Shown: positions 46,661-59,255 of the stretch, piece after piece
How positions within the stretch are numbered: the stretch's first letter is position 1
Layout: each line of letters begins with the position of its first letter
From: Diplosphaera chodatii
Taxonomy: Eukaryota; Chlorophyta; Trebouxiophyceae; Prasiolales; Stichococcaceae
DNA: 64,000 nt
Direction: 5' to 3'
NCBI GenBank assembly: GCA_032358165.1
Contig: JAALGY010000043.1
Coordinates: 868,001-932,000 of the forward strand
The notes under the pieces: generated by a model
The model's database searches: none
The model's input: only the letters and a program-made list of their open reading frames with translations
Told to the model about the DNA's origin: nothing
Translations under genes and position numbers: made by a program

Positions 46661-49600
46661 TCATCCACAAACTGGGCGGGCCGGATAGGACAGTCCTTGT
46701 TTGCGCACATCTATGGGCGAGGCCGCCGGCCCAGAGTCGCCGTGCGCGGAGTCGCCTCTGTCGTGCGCGTCGCGCCAGCGCGCCACACGGCCGCCGCCGC
46801 TGGCGGGGCCAGCGCCGCCGCCGCTGCTTCCAGCCGCCTCGTACACCCCGCGGGCAGCAGGCACACTGCTGCCGCCGGCAAAGTCAGCGCTGCTGCGGCT
46901 GCTGCGGCCGCCGTAGATCGCGGCGGTGGCGCTGCCGCCGGCGAAGTACACGCCGCTCAGCGGTGCGGACATGGCGCTGAATGTGGCCCCACCCTGGCCG
47001 GGCCTCCCGTACCTGAGCACTGGATCGCACCCCGTCAGGCGCCTCACACAGGTGGCGCAGGTACAGCCCGTGGTGGAAGACGGCCGGCTGCAGCAGGCCA
47101 CGAGCCCCAGATTCACAACCTGCCCCAGATTCACAACCTGGTTGACGGCTCAGGTGTGGCATGCCACGCTGTTGGACTGCGCGTGAGTGCGCTTGGGCAC
47201 TGCGCACCCTGTAGCCGTGCCGCCAGGCAGGAAGAGGGGCGGCAGGCTGGGGGCGGGGTGCTCCGCCAAGTCGGACAGCACCACGCGCCGCGCCTCAGTC
47301 AGGCTGTCCATGGGGCTGTCCCGCCGCAGCCCCGCCGCCAGCGCCTGCGAAGTGTGGGGGTTGTAACGGTCTGGCGCCGGGCAGGGGCCTACTGGACATG
47401 AACCAACGTGGACCTAGATCGGGGCACTGGCAGATCCAGCGGGCTTGCGAGGCCCTGCCATGGCTGCACAGGCAGGTCCCTGCAGCACCGCAGCACTGCA
47501 GCCATGCATCCAGTGCAGCTGCGTCTCGGCGCCAGCCGGCTGCGCGCCTCGGGCCAGGCGTGGGTGGGGGGCGCCGACAGCGCGCGGCCCAGGCCCCCGT
47601 CGGCGTCGCCCTCGGGCCCCAGGGCGGAGCGCCCGGGCGGCGAGGGCGGCGGCGGGTTGGCGGCCAGGTCCGGCAGCACCGCCGCCCGCGCCGCCGCCAG
47701 GGAGTCCGCCGCTGCGGGGCGGGCGGCGGCGGCGCACGAGGCGTCGCGCGCCGAGTCCGTGCGCTCCGCCGGCTGCAGGTGCAAAACAAGGAAGCGGGTC
47801 AACAATATAGCTTGTACAGCACCTGGTTCTGGGAAGAACAAATATATACACAGGAGCCATCATACACAGGAGCCATCATTGTTACAGCCAGCATCGTTAT
47901 GGCAGCCGTGTGCTGGCGAGCCGCTTCCAACAAGGGACCACTGGCCAGCCCAGCATGTGCTGGTCAGGCATCGCCTGGAGAGCGACTCGGCCATGAGCCC
48001 ACCTGGATCTCCTCCTGCACGGGCGACGGCTGCGGCTGCGGCGGCGGCGCCACGGGGATGGGAGCGGGCGTTGACGATCGTCGCCTCAGGCCGCGCAGCG
48101 ACAGGCGCCGCGCCCCCCGCCGCGGCACAGCGGCTGCCTCGGCTGGCGCCGGCTGCTCAGCTCCCGCGGACGCCTGTACGCGGTGCAATGCAGTATGATC
48201 GGGACAGTCAACTCGTGATGGTGGCTTGGCAATGTGACGGGAACCGAGCGGGCCTCCAACCTGCCGGCAATTCACAAACAGCACACCACGTCAGCTCATT
48301 CATCAGCAGGCCCGCAGCACTGGCTTGAACGAGTCAGTTCATGTATGTCGGGCTGCTTCGACACACATCAGCAATGGAGCGCGACAGCCATCCGTGTGCC
48401 ACCACAGCCGGGGAGCTGGTACCCCCGCATCCGATCGCTCACCACTGCATTGTCCGCTGCCGCGCACTCCGCAGTGACAGCTGCTGCCGCAGCCGCCACC
48501 ACAGCCGAGGCCCCCGCGGCCGCCTGCTGCGCGTGCGCCCGCGGGCTGTCGCACATCTCTGCAGAGCCGGCTGTGGCCACGGCAACCGGCGCCGCGTCCC
48601 CCATCACCTGCGACCCAGCAGCTCTCCCACCGTCCACGGAGATGAGTACGGCGTTGTGGCATGACTGATGCGCACCCTGCCCACGCCTACTGGTCGACAC
48701 CATAATGAATCTGCATAGACCCTGCATGGTTTCTGGACACCAGGCTGTGCTGCCAGCTGCGGTCTTGCTCGCCTGCGGCCCTCAGCTCACCAGCTGGCGT
48801 GCTGCGGAGAGGGACTCCGCAGCTGATGGGCGCCTGTAGGCATTGGCGGCAGCAGTTGCGGAGGCCAGCATCTCGCCGGCCGAGTCACGCCGCTGCTGCG
48901 GCGGCTGAGCCGCTGCTGGTGCTGACGTGTCCTGCGAGGGGGGATCGTCCTCCTCACCCGCAGAGTCCTGCACAGCAATGCCGAAGCATCGATACAGTAT
49001 CGGACACGCCCCGCAGTCTGGATGACAAGACAAGCACGAAGGACAGGAACACAGCCCAGGCTTATGGCGGTGCTTCAGACTGCTTATGCTTCATGCTTTA
49101 GATGTTCAGGACGAAGGGTGATGCAGAAAGGCAGCCATCAACTAGCTACCGTCTGCAGTGACGGCCGGCCGAAAGGCACAGCCTCGGCAGCTGGTGCCTG
49201 CGATGGTCCTGCCAGATCGGCGCGCGCACGCGCAGCCTCGGGCGTGACAGCAAATGCTGGCCTGCCGTGGGTGGCTTGGCCTGCAGATGTGCACCATATG
49301 CACTGGCATGGACATGTGCATTCGCAAGTCCATAACCACAGTACTCTGGGGCAGATAGGGCGACTTGACGGAGGTGCCGCTGCAGTAACATCAGCAACAG
49401 TGCATGAGCACCGCTGCAGGGGCTTGGCGGCGCCGCGCACCGGCGAGGCGCACGGCGGCGTCGAGACTGTTGGCGCTGTCCCGGCGCTCGCGGTCCCCGA
49501 TGCTGGGCGCGGGCGGCACGCCCGGCTCCCCCGCATCCGTGGCCTCCTCGTCCTCCTGCAACACACGACAGTCCACGCGCATGAGGGCGTCCAGTCACGA

Positions 49601-50196
49601 TGTAGCACACTTCCAAAGCATGCTGGCCTTGCTGCATGGCCTGCTGAGGGAGCAGTTGGGGTCCGCTCGCTAGCCCGGCCGATCGTCTCGGTGACGAGAC
49701 GAAACATCCTCTGAGGGTGTGCTGACGGTAAATCACACCTCGTGGGCCGAGTCCTGGCGCTCCAGGAGGCCGGGCGGCCGGGGCTCGTAGTGCGCCGAGT
49801 CCAGGCGGTCGACCAGTGTCTGGCTGCCGGCCGACAGCGTCGCGGGCTGCGAGGGCCCCGCGCCGCTGCCGCCGCCTGCCGCGGCGGCACCGAAGCTGCT
49901 GCTGCCGCCGCCGTCACGAGCCCGGTCCGCCGACGCTGCCTCGTCCGGATAGCTCAGCAGCTCGGACACCTCGGAGGCCACCGACTCGGCTGCCGAGTCG
50001 GTGTACATGGGGCGCCGCTGCTGCGGAGTCGTTCCTGCGCCCTCCAGGTGACGGCTGTGCAGGTGAACTGCTGTCTGGCCGTACGGCGACAGCAGCGCAG
50101 AGGGCCCTGCGCCACGGCTGGCGCTGCCGTTATTGCTGCCATTGCCGCCGGGAGGTGAGCCGCGGGGCGTACCGCCCTCGCTTCCCACCCGCGCTG
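46661..50196 (-). CDS. Unrecognised Ser/Ala/Pro-rich disordered protein with DSL/DSA repeats
   Basis: Exon-like blocks on the minus strand: 49739..50196 (phase closed), 49441..49555, roughly 48800..49000, 48420..48660, 48010..48200, 47540..47800, 47180..47350 and 46661..47030 (stop). All encode low-complexity Ala/Ser/Pro/Arg sequence without a recognisable domain, membrane segment or signal peptide. A loose repeat recurs: DSLAAARAAVLPDLAANP, DSLTEARRVVLSDLAEHP, AESLSAARQ, NSLDAAVRLAGARR, plus isolated DSAHE, DSAGE and DSARD motifs. Spacing and splice sites (GAG/GTGTGA, CCG/GTGCGC, CAG/GTGAGC) fit one gene. The 5' exon with the ATG was not found, and exon borders other than the first two are approximate. 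No function assigned; two closely packed genes cannot be ruled out. Confidence 0.4.
47105..47140. repeat. Perfect 18-bp tandem duplication
   Basis: ccccagattcacaacctg occurs twice head to tail (47105-47122 and 47123-47140). It lies in an apparent intron of the disordered minus-strand gene. Confidence 0.9.
47847..47878. repeat. Perfect 16-bp tandem duplication
   Basis: tacacaggagccatca is repeated head to tail (47847-47862 and 47863-47878) in an AT-richer patch between exon-like blocks of the disordered minus-strand gene. Confidence 0.9.
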
Positions 50197-51030
50197 CTGC
50201 GGTACGTGGGGAGGTGGAGGTGGAGGTGGCCGCTGAAGCTCCGCCTGCACCGCGTCACAGGATGTCCAGCACCGGCCTTCATGGGTGCTGCTGGCACAGG
50301 CGCTCCCACTGGGGTGAGGAGCATCACCATGCTGGTGCTCACCGGCCAGCAGCCTTGGCATGGGCACTCCAGGCTGCATTTAAAAGACGAATGATGTGCA
50401 CTGATCAGCAGCTGACGTGCATTGCCTGCGGATGCTGGCATCTCCCTTGGCAGCCTGTCGACCGACGTCGAGCTCAAGCCCCCGAGCGGCCAGGCTTCTC
50501 CAATCGATGTACACAAGGCGAGACTGTCTGGCACAAGGTCTGCGGAATCTCCAGTTGAGGCCGTGACGAGCCAAAGGGCACCGAAATAGTGTGACGTCCC
50601 GTTGATGCAAAATACAAACTCGAGTACACAGCCACGACGTCACGGTGCAAGCAGCCTCTTCACGGTACTGTACGTCAGCAAGTTGATATGTCACGGATCA
50701 GGTTGTATAGCTGCGACTGCGGCGCTGGTCCTGCCATCGCTGGATTCGCTGCGGTACAAAATGGACTGCCTGCCACGGAAGCACATGAGGGAGCCTGAAC
50801 GACTTCCTGGGACGCACACGCATGGCCGATCGCCAAAGGCTGGATGATGGTGTTGCATTGAGCGCCACATCTGTGGCCGCCAGCTCTGGGAAGCGGAGAA
50901 GTGGCGTGCACAGCCCACGTCCTCGCTGCACATTCCGGTCACATCGCAACCTGGACCTGCGCCACGCATGTGATCATGAGGCTGTGCTGATGATAGCCAT
51001 CGCCTGACATCCGTGACATTCGCGAGTCTG
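50197..51030. promoter_or_regulatory. Divergent region between the disordered gene and MetRS
   Basis: About 830 bp that should contain the missing first exon of the minus-strand gene and the promoter of MetRS. Minus-strand frames here are open but look like no known protein, and no start exon could be chosen. Confidence 0.35.
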
Positions 51031-54000
51031 ATGCTGATGGCTCTGCACGCGCTGCCGAGGCTGCAGTGCTGCGCTGGTGCATCGCTGCGGTGCAGCGGCC
51101 GGGCGGTGCGATGGGCGGCCAGCAGCGAGCGCCAATCCAGACAGCATGCGGAGAGGATGACGCGTTTGCAGGCTCAGCCACTACAGCGATGCAGCAGCGC
51201 CAGCACAGCTGACCGTTCCCCGCTGCTGCGGTCAAGATCACAGCACAGGCGCACGCGAGCTCACAGCACGGCTGCCAGTGATGCTGCCGCCATCGTAGCA
51301 GATGCAGCCAATGGCAGCGGCGAGCAGAACAGTCGCTTCGTCATCACAACGCCACTGTATTACGTCAATGCAGGTTGGTCGGGAATGTGCTGCATCATTG
51401 CCAGCATGCACTCCAAAGGACGAATCGATGCAAGTTCATGTGCAAATGTCCTAAACCGTTGTGTCTGTCCAACAGCACCACACCTGGGGGGCGCATACTC
51501 CACGATGTCGGTGGATGTCATGGCACGCTATCAGGTCATCAGCTGCCAGTGTGTGCAAGGGATGCGACATCATGCCTGCTTGTGGCCGGTTGGCCTGGTA
51601 CTGCCATCGCCACTCTTCACATGTGGCAAGCATTCGCATGCTTGAGTGCACAGCAGAAGGGGTTTTCCGCACGGCTGCAGAGGCTGCGAGGGCGGGAGGT
51701 GACCATGGTCACCGGCACCGATGAGCACGGGGAGAAGATTGCGCTGTCCGCTGCGAAGGCGGGCCTTGACCCAAAGGCGCATTGCGACGCAGTTGTGCAG
51801 GAGTACAAGGACTTGTGGCAGCTGGTGGGTCGTGCACCAGCGCACTCGCTTTGCTGTGCAACACTGCACATTGGGCATGCTGAGCTCCTCAGTCTGGCGG
51901 CCACAGGGCCAGCAGCATATATGTTTCAGCCGCTGACAGTGGTGGAGCTTGTGCTTGTGTGCTGATCCACAGCTGGACATCAAGTACGATTCCTTCATCA
52001 GGACAACGGATGCAAAGCATGAGGTGCGCACCCGTCTAAGCAAAGCAGCGTAGTTAACCAGCAGCCCCATGGGTAGCAGTATGGATTCACAACATGTGTC
52101 AACACGTGTTCACCCTGTGCACCCTGTATCCACCCTGCAATGCCCGCCGTTCCACCATAGGCGCTTGTGGCGGAGCTGCTCATGCGCTGCAACGAGGCAG
52201 GCGACATCTACAAGGCGGACTACAGCGGCTACTACTGCGTCGACTGCGAGGAGTACAAGGTGACCCTTGCTTGTCTATGACTTGGCTGTCACAAGCACTT
52301 GCGCCGCACAGTCACGCAAGGCCGTCTCCCAGCAGACAGCGGCAACTGGCGCTGCATAGCCTGCGTGCAGCACACAAGGCGTCTTTGCCACTTGGCATGC
52401 TTCCTGATCCGGCCATGCCCCGATGGTTGAGCGGCGTGAGGCAGCACCTGTGCCAGGACACCGGAGCTCGCCAGGTGGCCGACATTGTCGGCGTGTCACC
52501 GTCTGCAGGATGAGGGGGATCTGGACGGCGAGAAGAACTGCCCCATCCACAGGCGGCCGTGCCAGCAGCGCAGCGAGGAGAATTACTTCTTCCGCCTCTC
52601 GCGCTACCAGCAGCAGATCGAGGTGCAACACTGCGCCCTCAACACGCGCACATGGCTCCTCAATGGCCTATCAGGAGACATATTTGGAAACAGGCAAGAG
52701 CGTGAGGGGTGTGCGTCCGAACACCCTGCACACTTTCGTGCAGGAGCTGCTCAGCAACCACCAGGACTTCATGCAGCCAGCCGCACGGCGAAACGAGGTG
52801 CAGCGATGCAGCTATGACACACGCCTGTCGGCTTCTTGTCACACACGTTGGCCTTGGGATGGGCACACCTCCGCATGCAAAGACGCCTTGAGCGGGATGT
52901 CACATGCAGACAGCAGCTTGTTGCTGGCGCAATCAGGTGCTGGGCTGGGTGAAGGCGGGGCTGCGGGACTTCTCCATCTCGCGCTCCGCCGCCGCCATGT
53001 CCTGGGGCATCCCGCTGCCGCAGGATGCCAGCCACAACACCTATGTGTGGTGCGCCAGTGGCATGCCTGTACGATGGGCTGCCTGAAGGAGCATCCGCCT
53101 GGACACCATATCCGGGGGGAAGCAGCACCGCAGGCGAAGTGCGAGTAGCAAAACCAGTCTCAAGGTGTGCATGTGGATGCATTGCAGGTTTGATGCGCTG
53201 ACTGGATATCTGTCAGCTCTTCTGCGAGACGATTCAGGCAGCAACGGCAGCGGCGGCGGCCTGGAAGCAGCAGCAGCTGCGGGCTGGCCAGCAACGCACG
53301 TCATTGGCAAGGACATCCTGCGCTTCCATGCGGTGCGCGCACCTTCGAGGTCCTTGAATATACCCCTGATAGCCATGGATAGGCACAGGTTCTGTGCAAG
53401 CAAGACCGGCAGTGTTTGCAGCCTGCTATCACTGGAGCCATTAAGCATGAGCGCTGCCGGGCACAGTTTCCTCTGGCAAGTATGCTGCTTTCAGAAGGGT
53501 TCTGTAGCTGAGTATGCCGACCACTCTCACAAACGCACGAAGGCATTGTAATCAGGTGCAAGCGTCCACAAGCAGCACCGTGCACTGCGCAGGTCTACTG
53601 GCCGGGCATGCTGCTGTCGGCGGGGCTGCCGGTGCCCCACCGCGTGTTTGGCCACGGCTTCCTGACGTCCAATGGCCTGAAGATGGGCAAGTCCATGGGC
53701 AACGTCGTCGACCCCAAGGTACTGTCGTGGCATGCTGCTGAAGCTGGCTGCAAATGGCCTGTGATCAAGTCCGAATCGTACAAGACTCGGCGATGCAATG
53801 CTCTTTTGTGCTCTCTCTGGTGCACCTGTGCAGTGGTTCAAGACCACTGTGTGTATGGCACCTGGTGTGTCCCCTGGAGCACTCTAGCTCTCCTGCACAG
53901 GTGTTGGTCAGCGCGTATGGTGCGGATGCGGTGCGGTACTACTTCATGGCGGAGATCGAGTTCGGCAAGGATGGCGACTTCAGCGAGGAGCGCTTCCGTG

Positions 54001-55527
54001 ACAAGGTGGCTTGGTCATCAGCGATCATCTTCTAAGGCATGTTGCATGTGAAGAGACGAGAAGACATTGGCCAGCTGAGACTGGCAGCCATGCTGACTGT
54101 TCATCGGCGTGTCCTGTGTCGCTGCAGGTGAATGCGGCCCTTGCAAACGACATTGGCAACCTGCTGAACCGCACGCTGGGGCTGCTGGCAAAGAACTGCG
54201 GCGGCGTGCTGCCCGTCGCTGCCTCGAGCATTGCGGCAGACAACCCGCTTCGCCAGACCGCTGAGCAGCAGGTGTCGTTGGTGAAGCGCCAATTGTGCTG
54301 CTGAGACTGATGCTGATGCAGGCAGCATGTGCAGACCACAGATGGCCAACGAATGCTGTACAGGTTGGTCGGTGACGTGCCCAGATGGCGGGCTGATGGC
54401 ATGCAGTGAAAGCAAGCTGCTGACCAAGTTTCGGCACATGACCTCCAGGTCCCGCTGGTGGCGGACGCATATGAGCGCATGGCGTTCCATGACGCCGCAC
54501 ACGCCGCCGTCGCCATCAGCAGCCGCGGCAACCTGTACCTGTCGGAGACCGCCCCCTGGACAGCCTTCAAAAAGGTGTGCTTCAATCTCCAGGGCCACCA
54601 GCTGTGGTGGCAGTCGCGACTCAGAGGCCGTTGGACTGGACCATCCACCGTCCCACAGGCTGCCTCGAGGCCGAAGCTACAGGCATAACACGTCCCTGTG
54701 GTAGAAATTCACCTGCGAGGAAGGCGGTCCCATGACGAGATCCGACGAGATGATAAAGCGCAGAGTTGCAGTACTGCCAGCTGGCAAAGTATTACTGCAG
54801 CTCATGACGTGCCTGATTGAGCAACTCCTTCGGCACGTATCAAGTAAACGGACAGGTACTGGTCGATCCCTACAATCCCGGCTGACCGTCCAGACCTGCT
54901 GTCGTGTGTGGCCTGCCGCGGCCAGCTGCTGCCAGGTCGTTAACAACAGGGTTGCTGGTAGCGCTGTGTAGGAGGTTGGCCTGTGCGGCAGGCGTTGGGG
55001 TGCCAGGACGTCCACTATCCGAAGCCTGTGCTACATGCTACAGGGCAGCGACGAGGAGAAGCAGGCAGCCGGCGCGGTGCTGGCGGCGGTCCTGGAGGCG
55101 GCCCGCATCGTGGCGGTGCTGCTGGCGCCGGTGACGCCCGCGCTCTCCGCCCGCATCCTGTGCCAGCTGGGCCTGGGAGGTGCGCCGCCCCGCCAGCCCG
55201 CCACAATCCAGCGCCTGGCAACGCAGCAGCATGCCAACCGGGCTGCCCAGACGGTCCCCCGTCCAGACGGTTGGCGACTATGTCCCTGTGTTCTACGGTC
55301 CGGCATGCCCGGCAGTGCAATGTGTCCAGCACTGTGTGCTCCGCCGGCTGGAGGTGTGCCTCACAATGGTGCACCACCTTCGCGCAGGCCAGCCGCCCTC
55401 GTGGGAGGACGCAGCCTGGGGCAAGCTGCAGCAGGGGCAGCAGACAGAGAAGGCGCAGCCGGTCTTTGCGCGGCTGGAGGGCGACTTCGTCATCAGCAAG
55501 CAGGAGGCGGCGGTGGCTGCTGGGTGA
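51031..55527 (+). CDS. Organellar methionyl-tRNA synthetase
   Basis: Model of 15 exons: join(51031..51373, 51476..51534, 51681..51824, 51973..52023, 52161..52259, 52509..52622, 52744..52797, 52937..53049, 53188..53332, 53593..53718, 53901..54005, 54128..54271, 54449..54574, 55044..55179, 55388..55527), 632 residues, all phases closed. It charges tRNA-Met (initiator formyl-Met in organelles) using ATP. The first 100 residues are Arg/Ser/Ala-rich, a transit peptide. [18 protein letters not shown] carries the class I HIGH-type signature (HLGG, 117-120). [15 protein letters not shown] and [10 protein letters not shown] with a zinc-knuckle-like CPIHRRPC follow, then [35 protein letters not shown] and the KMSKS-type loop KMGKS (404-408). 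The C-terminal anticodon-binding helices include [14 protein letters not shown] and APWTAFKK, ending [11 protein letters not shown]. The order and spacing match plant chloroplast/mitochondrial MetRS. Start at 51031 or 51037. Confidence 0.9.
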
Positions 55528-56103
55528 CGCTGCCAGCCGATGCACAGGATGGGCTATGCTGCGCTGACGCGGCTGGATTGGCAGTGAGAGGCTTCGTTGT
55601 GTATCGGATGATCGTCAGACCGGAGTTTTTGAACCATCAAGCACCTTACAAAGATATCTGACGCCAGCACACACAAGTGTGGCGCCATCTCTAGAGTGCA
55701 GATTCCAAGATTCTTGCAAACGCTGGGGTCACTACAAGTGCAGCGTACAAATGCTCCCTGATCAACACACGTCGATGCCGGAATCGCCCAATGAATATCC
55801 ATGCTTCCTGAAAACCACACCTGAAGATACACCCAGACTGGGGTACTACAAACCACATCGTCAAAGAGGACTTCTGCCGAGCACCGAGCAGAAGCGGTAC
55901 ACACTGAAAGTGCAGCATCCTGAGGGGACTTCACACTATAAGCCAGGTTTGGCATGGGACACAGAAAACTCCTGATCAGGGTGAGCGGATCAGGTACGCG
56001 ACAAGTCGCGGCGGTGGCTTCGGTGGGCCCGCCGGCGACCGAGGAAAGATAGCAGTGCTGGCGCGGCGGCTGCGGTGCCTTGGTGGTGTGTATATGTGAT
56101 GTG
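55528..56103. other. Convergent 3' flanks of MetRS and the ENTH gene
   Basis: About 575 bp with no gene-like reading. A plus-strand open stretch at 55679-55975 is not supported by similarity or splice context. Confidence 0.4.
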
Positions 56104-57666
56104 TCAGCAGGCATTGATGGCGTCCACGGGCCGCTGCAGCTGCTCGTACTCCTTCTGCGCCGCGTCAAAGCACTGGTCGTCCAGCGCTTGCAGCATGCGG
56201 GCGAAGTCTGTCGAGCTCTGCAGGCACCATCGAGAGAGTGTCAGCATGATCGTGCCCATCAGTCAAGCATCGGAAAACTAAACGTTGCAGGCACGCCACT
56301 CAAGGCGGGCAGCTTGCATGCGGGCTGTGCTATGAGGCGGGTGCTGTTGAGCTGCCACGCACCTGGCCGCGGATCTGGCCCCAGGCGGCGACCAGCTCCA
56401 CGCTGCCGTTCTGCTGGTAGCTGCCGCCCTTCTGCAGGCTGCCGGAGCGGAGGCCGCGCAGGCTGCCGGCCGCGAGCGGCGGCCGCCCCAGGGACGCCCC
56501 GCTCGACAGCTTGGCCGACGGCACCGTGAGCGCCTTTGGCACCGGCGCCATCGCTGCAGGGGCTGCCTTCACCGGCGCGCCGGCTGCCGACGTTTTGATC
56601 GCCCGCAGGTTGGGGAGCCTGAGCGCGGGGAGGCTGAAGCCGGTGGCGCTCGTGCTGCCTGGGCGGCGGCTGCGGCTGTTCTCCCGCGCGTCCGCGAAGG
56701 GCGACGCCTCGTTGGTGGAGCTGAAGGAGAAGTCCAGCGGGCTGCAGGCTGACGTAGAGCTGTCCTCGCTGGCGGTGGGGCTGCACCCCATCTCCTCCTC
56801 CCACGGCTGCGACACCATGCAGCCAAAGCCGCAGTGCTGCGCAGCTGCCTGGGCCTCGAAGGCGGCCTGCGCCTCCCAGGACTGCTGTGCCTGCGGGATG
56901 GGAGGGCACCGGTTCAGGACTGAGCTGGGTGGCGGGTGGGCGCTCGGAATGTGCTGAGGGCACATCAGCGGTGCAGCAGCCAAGCTGCTGCAGGAAACAC
57001 ACAGGCAAGATCGCAGCATGCCACGGTACTTGAGGCATGCGTGTCACCCCAAGTGTCAAGAAGCACGCTGCTCACCTGCTGCATGCAGCGGCTGGCCAGC
57101 AGCAGCTGCTCGTGGGCCTCCAGCTGCGCGAGCAGCGCCGAGGCGCGCTGCCGCACCTCCTGCCCGCAGTCGTACCCCGACTCGTCCTCCGCCCAGAAGC
57201 CCAGCAGGCCCCGCAGCATGCCCGGCTCGGCGCACAGGTCGTCCCTGCAGAGTGTCAGTGCGCCCGCGTCAGACGAGCGCTCGCGCCATCAAAGCGGGCG
57301 TAACAGCCGAAACTGCTCCGCCGGCGGGTCTGCCACACTCCATCGGGCTCATACTGCTGCGTACATGTCGCCAGCATCAGCGTACGAGCCGCCGCGGCCG
57401 TGTACACGGCCGGCAGGTCATCGGCCACATGCCAGGGTGCGGTGCAGTACCGCCGCAACAGGTCGGTTGGGTGAGCGTCAGCGGGGGCCAGGGCAGCAGG
57501 CGGGGCAGCGGGGCAGCTCACATGAGCTGTGGGGTGCACGCCAGCAGGCGCTCGATCAGCCAGAGCGCGTTGCGCAGCTTGCGCCAGTCGTCCGTGATGT
57601 CTGTCAGCGTCACCTCCAGCTCCTCAAGCACCTCGCCGTAGCACTCCACGGCTGCGGCGGCGACGT
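56104..57666 (-). CDS. ENTH-domain (epsin-like) clathrin adaptor, 5' exons not resolved
   Basis: Supported exons: complement(join(56104..56217, 56363..56890, 57076..57244, 57522..57666)), phases closed from the first of these, which starts in phase 1 and so needs an upstream exon. Residues in the two 5'-most exons follow the second half of an ENTH domain: WRKLRNALWLIERLLA corresponds to the conserved WRHVYKALTLLDYLL helix, and FWAEDESGYDCGQEVRQRA to the D-G-x-D-x-G-x-x-VR-x-RA signature. The rest is a disordered tail (FSFSSTNEASPF, SLRGLRSGSLQKG) ending in a short helix (FARMLQALDDQCFDAAQKEYEQL). Epsins bind phosphoinositides and clathrin/AP complexes in endosomal/TGN traffic (family knowledge). 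No ubiquitin-interacting motif, clathrin box or NPF motif was seen. Candidate upstream sequence near 58.3 kb (QPFVRKALQEQT) would fit the N-terminal ENTH helix, but splice sites are unclear. Confidence 0.5.
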
Positions 57667-59255
57667 CTGCAAGAGGAGCAAGTGTCACATGAGCTTGAGG
57701 CTTGTGTGTATCTGAGTCGTCAACTGATCAGGTCTGCGTCATGGCCGACCGGATCGTGGGAGGTTTCGCCCTACGCCGTCCGCTATCACGATGGCTGAGG
57801 GACGCCAACCTGGTCTGCCGGAAGTGGGCAGCCCACCACGGCTACGGGACGTGACGCCCCACAGGCGGCTGCTGAGGAACACAAGCAACCCCCGCGACAA
57901 AAGCCGCACGCGTGTACGCGACACAGGCGGGGTATGGCCCGCCGATTCCTTCGGGTGACCGGTAACGTTACTGGAGCACGTAACTCGCAGCGCACGACTG
58001 CGCATACCACGACCGCTGAAGTAGACGAGCCCTGTGGGCACCCAGCGCGATCGAGGCCGCAGCTGATCGGCATGCTGATGTCGGCCGCCGTTGTGGGTAC
58101 AGTGGCCGGGGCTGCCTGAGCTCTACTCGCGCCTACCTGGCACCTGGCCCGTGGCTGGCAGGATGGGTCAAGAGCCCGACGAGTGTCTGCAACTGCATGC
58201 GTCACAGCTGCTGCATCTATACATAGTGGAGCTGCGCGCTGATGCCAATCGGCTCGTGGCACAAGGGCGGCTCTCGTCAGCCAAACACTGCTGCCACTTG
58301 TCACCGCAGGAAAGCCGTTTGCTCCTGCAGGGCCTTGCGGACGAACGGCTGATCGCCAAGTGGTTCAGGCATCACCAGGGAATGCATGCTGGCACCGAGT
58401 GGCGTGCCAGCAGGCCGGGCTGCGGGCAGCCAAACCGGACGAAACGGCCAAGTAGAAGTTCAGGGGCAGCAAGCTCCCAGGCTCACCTTCTGCTGCGCAA
58501 AGGCTGGGGCTGTCGATGCATCGTGCTGTCGCCTGCTTTGCGGGCGACCGCGGCGACGCCGGCTGCAGCCACACCATTGCTGCCGAAGTGACTGCTAGCG
58601 GATGTCCCGAGGCTCAGAGCCTAATGTTGATGTGGTGGCTGAGGCAGGTAGTTGATCAGCAGCCAGAATGCGCTGGGTGGGTGTCGTGAGGGTGCAGTGC
58701 AAGCAATGGTGCACAAGAGGAGGTGGGGCGAGTCGTGCGAGGACGCGTATGTGGCAACCTGACATGTCAAGTGCTGGTACGCGAGTCATGAGTTGCATGA
58801 TGGGACTACGGGACTGTCAAGTCACTTTGAAGTTGAAGTACAGGGCCCGTATTTGGCTGATTGTCCTGCCGCTTGCACTTTTGCCCGGAGCTGACCTTGG
58901 CCACAGGCCCCTGCAGATGCATGTACGTCACGGCAGCAGACGAGCTCACCAGGCAGGGGAGCCTGCTCACATCTGTGCATCGACTTCGGCCTTGTACAGG
59001 ACCGCTCACTGTTGACAATGAAATCAGCCAAAGCCACTGCATATTGATGCAACAAGTCAAGACAGTAGGCCGTCAACGCACGCCGGGTCAACATACTTGC
59101 ATTGCATCACCGGGCGCACGGATGCTAAACAACGTTTGTCACATCATCCAGGTCATGTTCCCCCCAAATCTGCTGGTTGGTAATCTGTGGCACAGGCGGG
59201 AGGCGGTGGCCGGAGTGGCACTGCCGCCGCCCTGGCAGCGCTGCCGCCCGCAGCC
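57667..59255. other. Unresolved 5' part of the ENTH gene and 3' flank of the VTT gene
   Basis: About 1.6 kb that probably includes at least one upstream ENTH exon (minus strand, near 58300-58400) and the ENTH promoter. The part from 58600 to 59255 shows no coding signal and lies downstream of the VTT stop. Confidence 0.35.

Noticed and set aside
53680..53695. KMGKS instead of KMSKS in MetRS as an unusual catalytic loop
   Set aside because: Plant organellar MetRS also has KMGKS as far as I recall, so this is normal for the family.
57739..58304. 100-170-codon minus-strand frames as a separate gene upstream of the ENTH exons
   Set aside because: Arg/Ser-rich readings without a domain; more likely intron or 5' flank of the ENTH gene.
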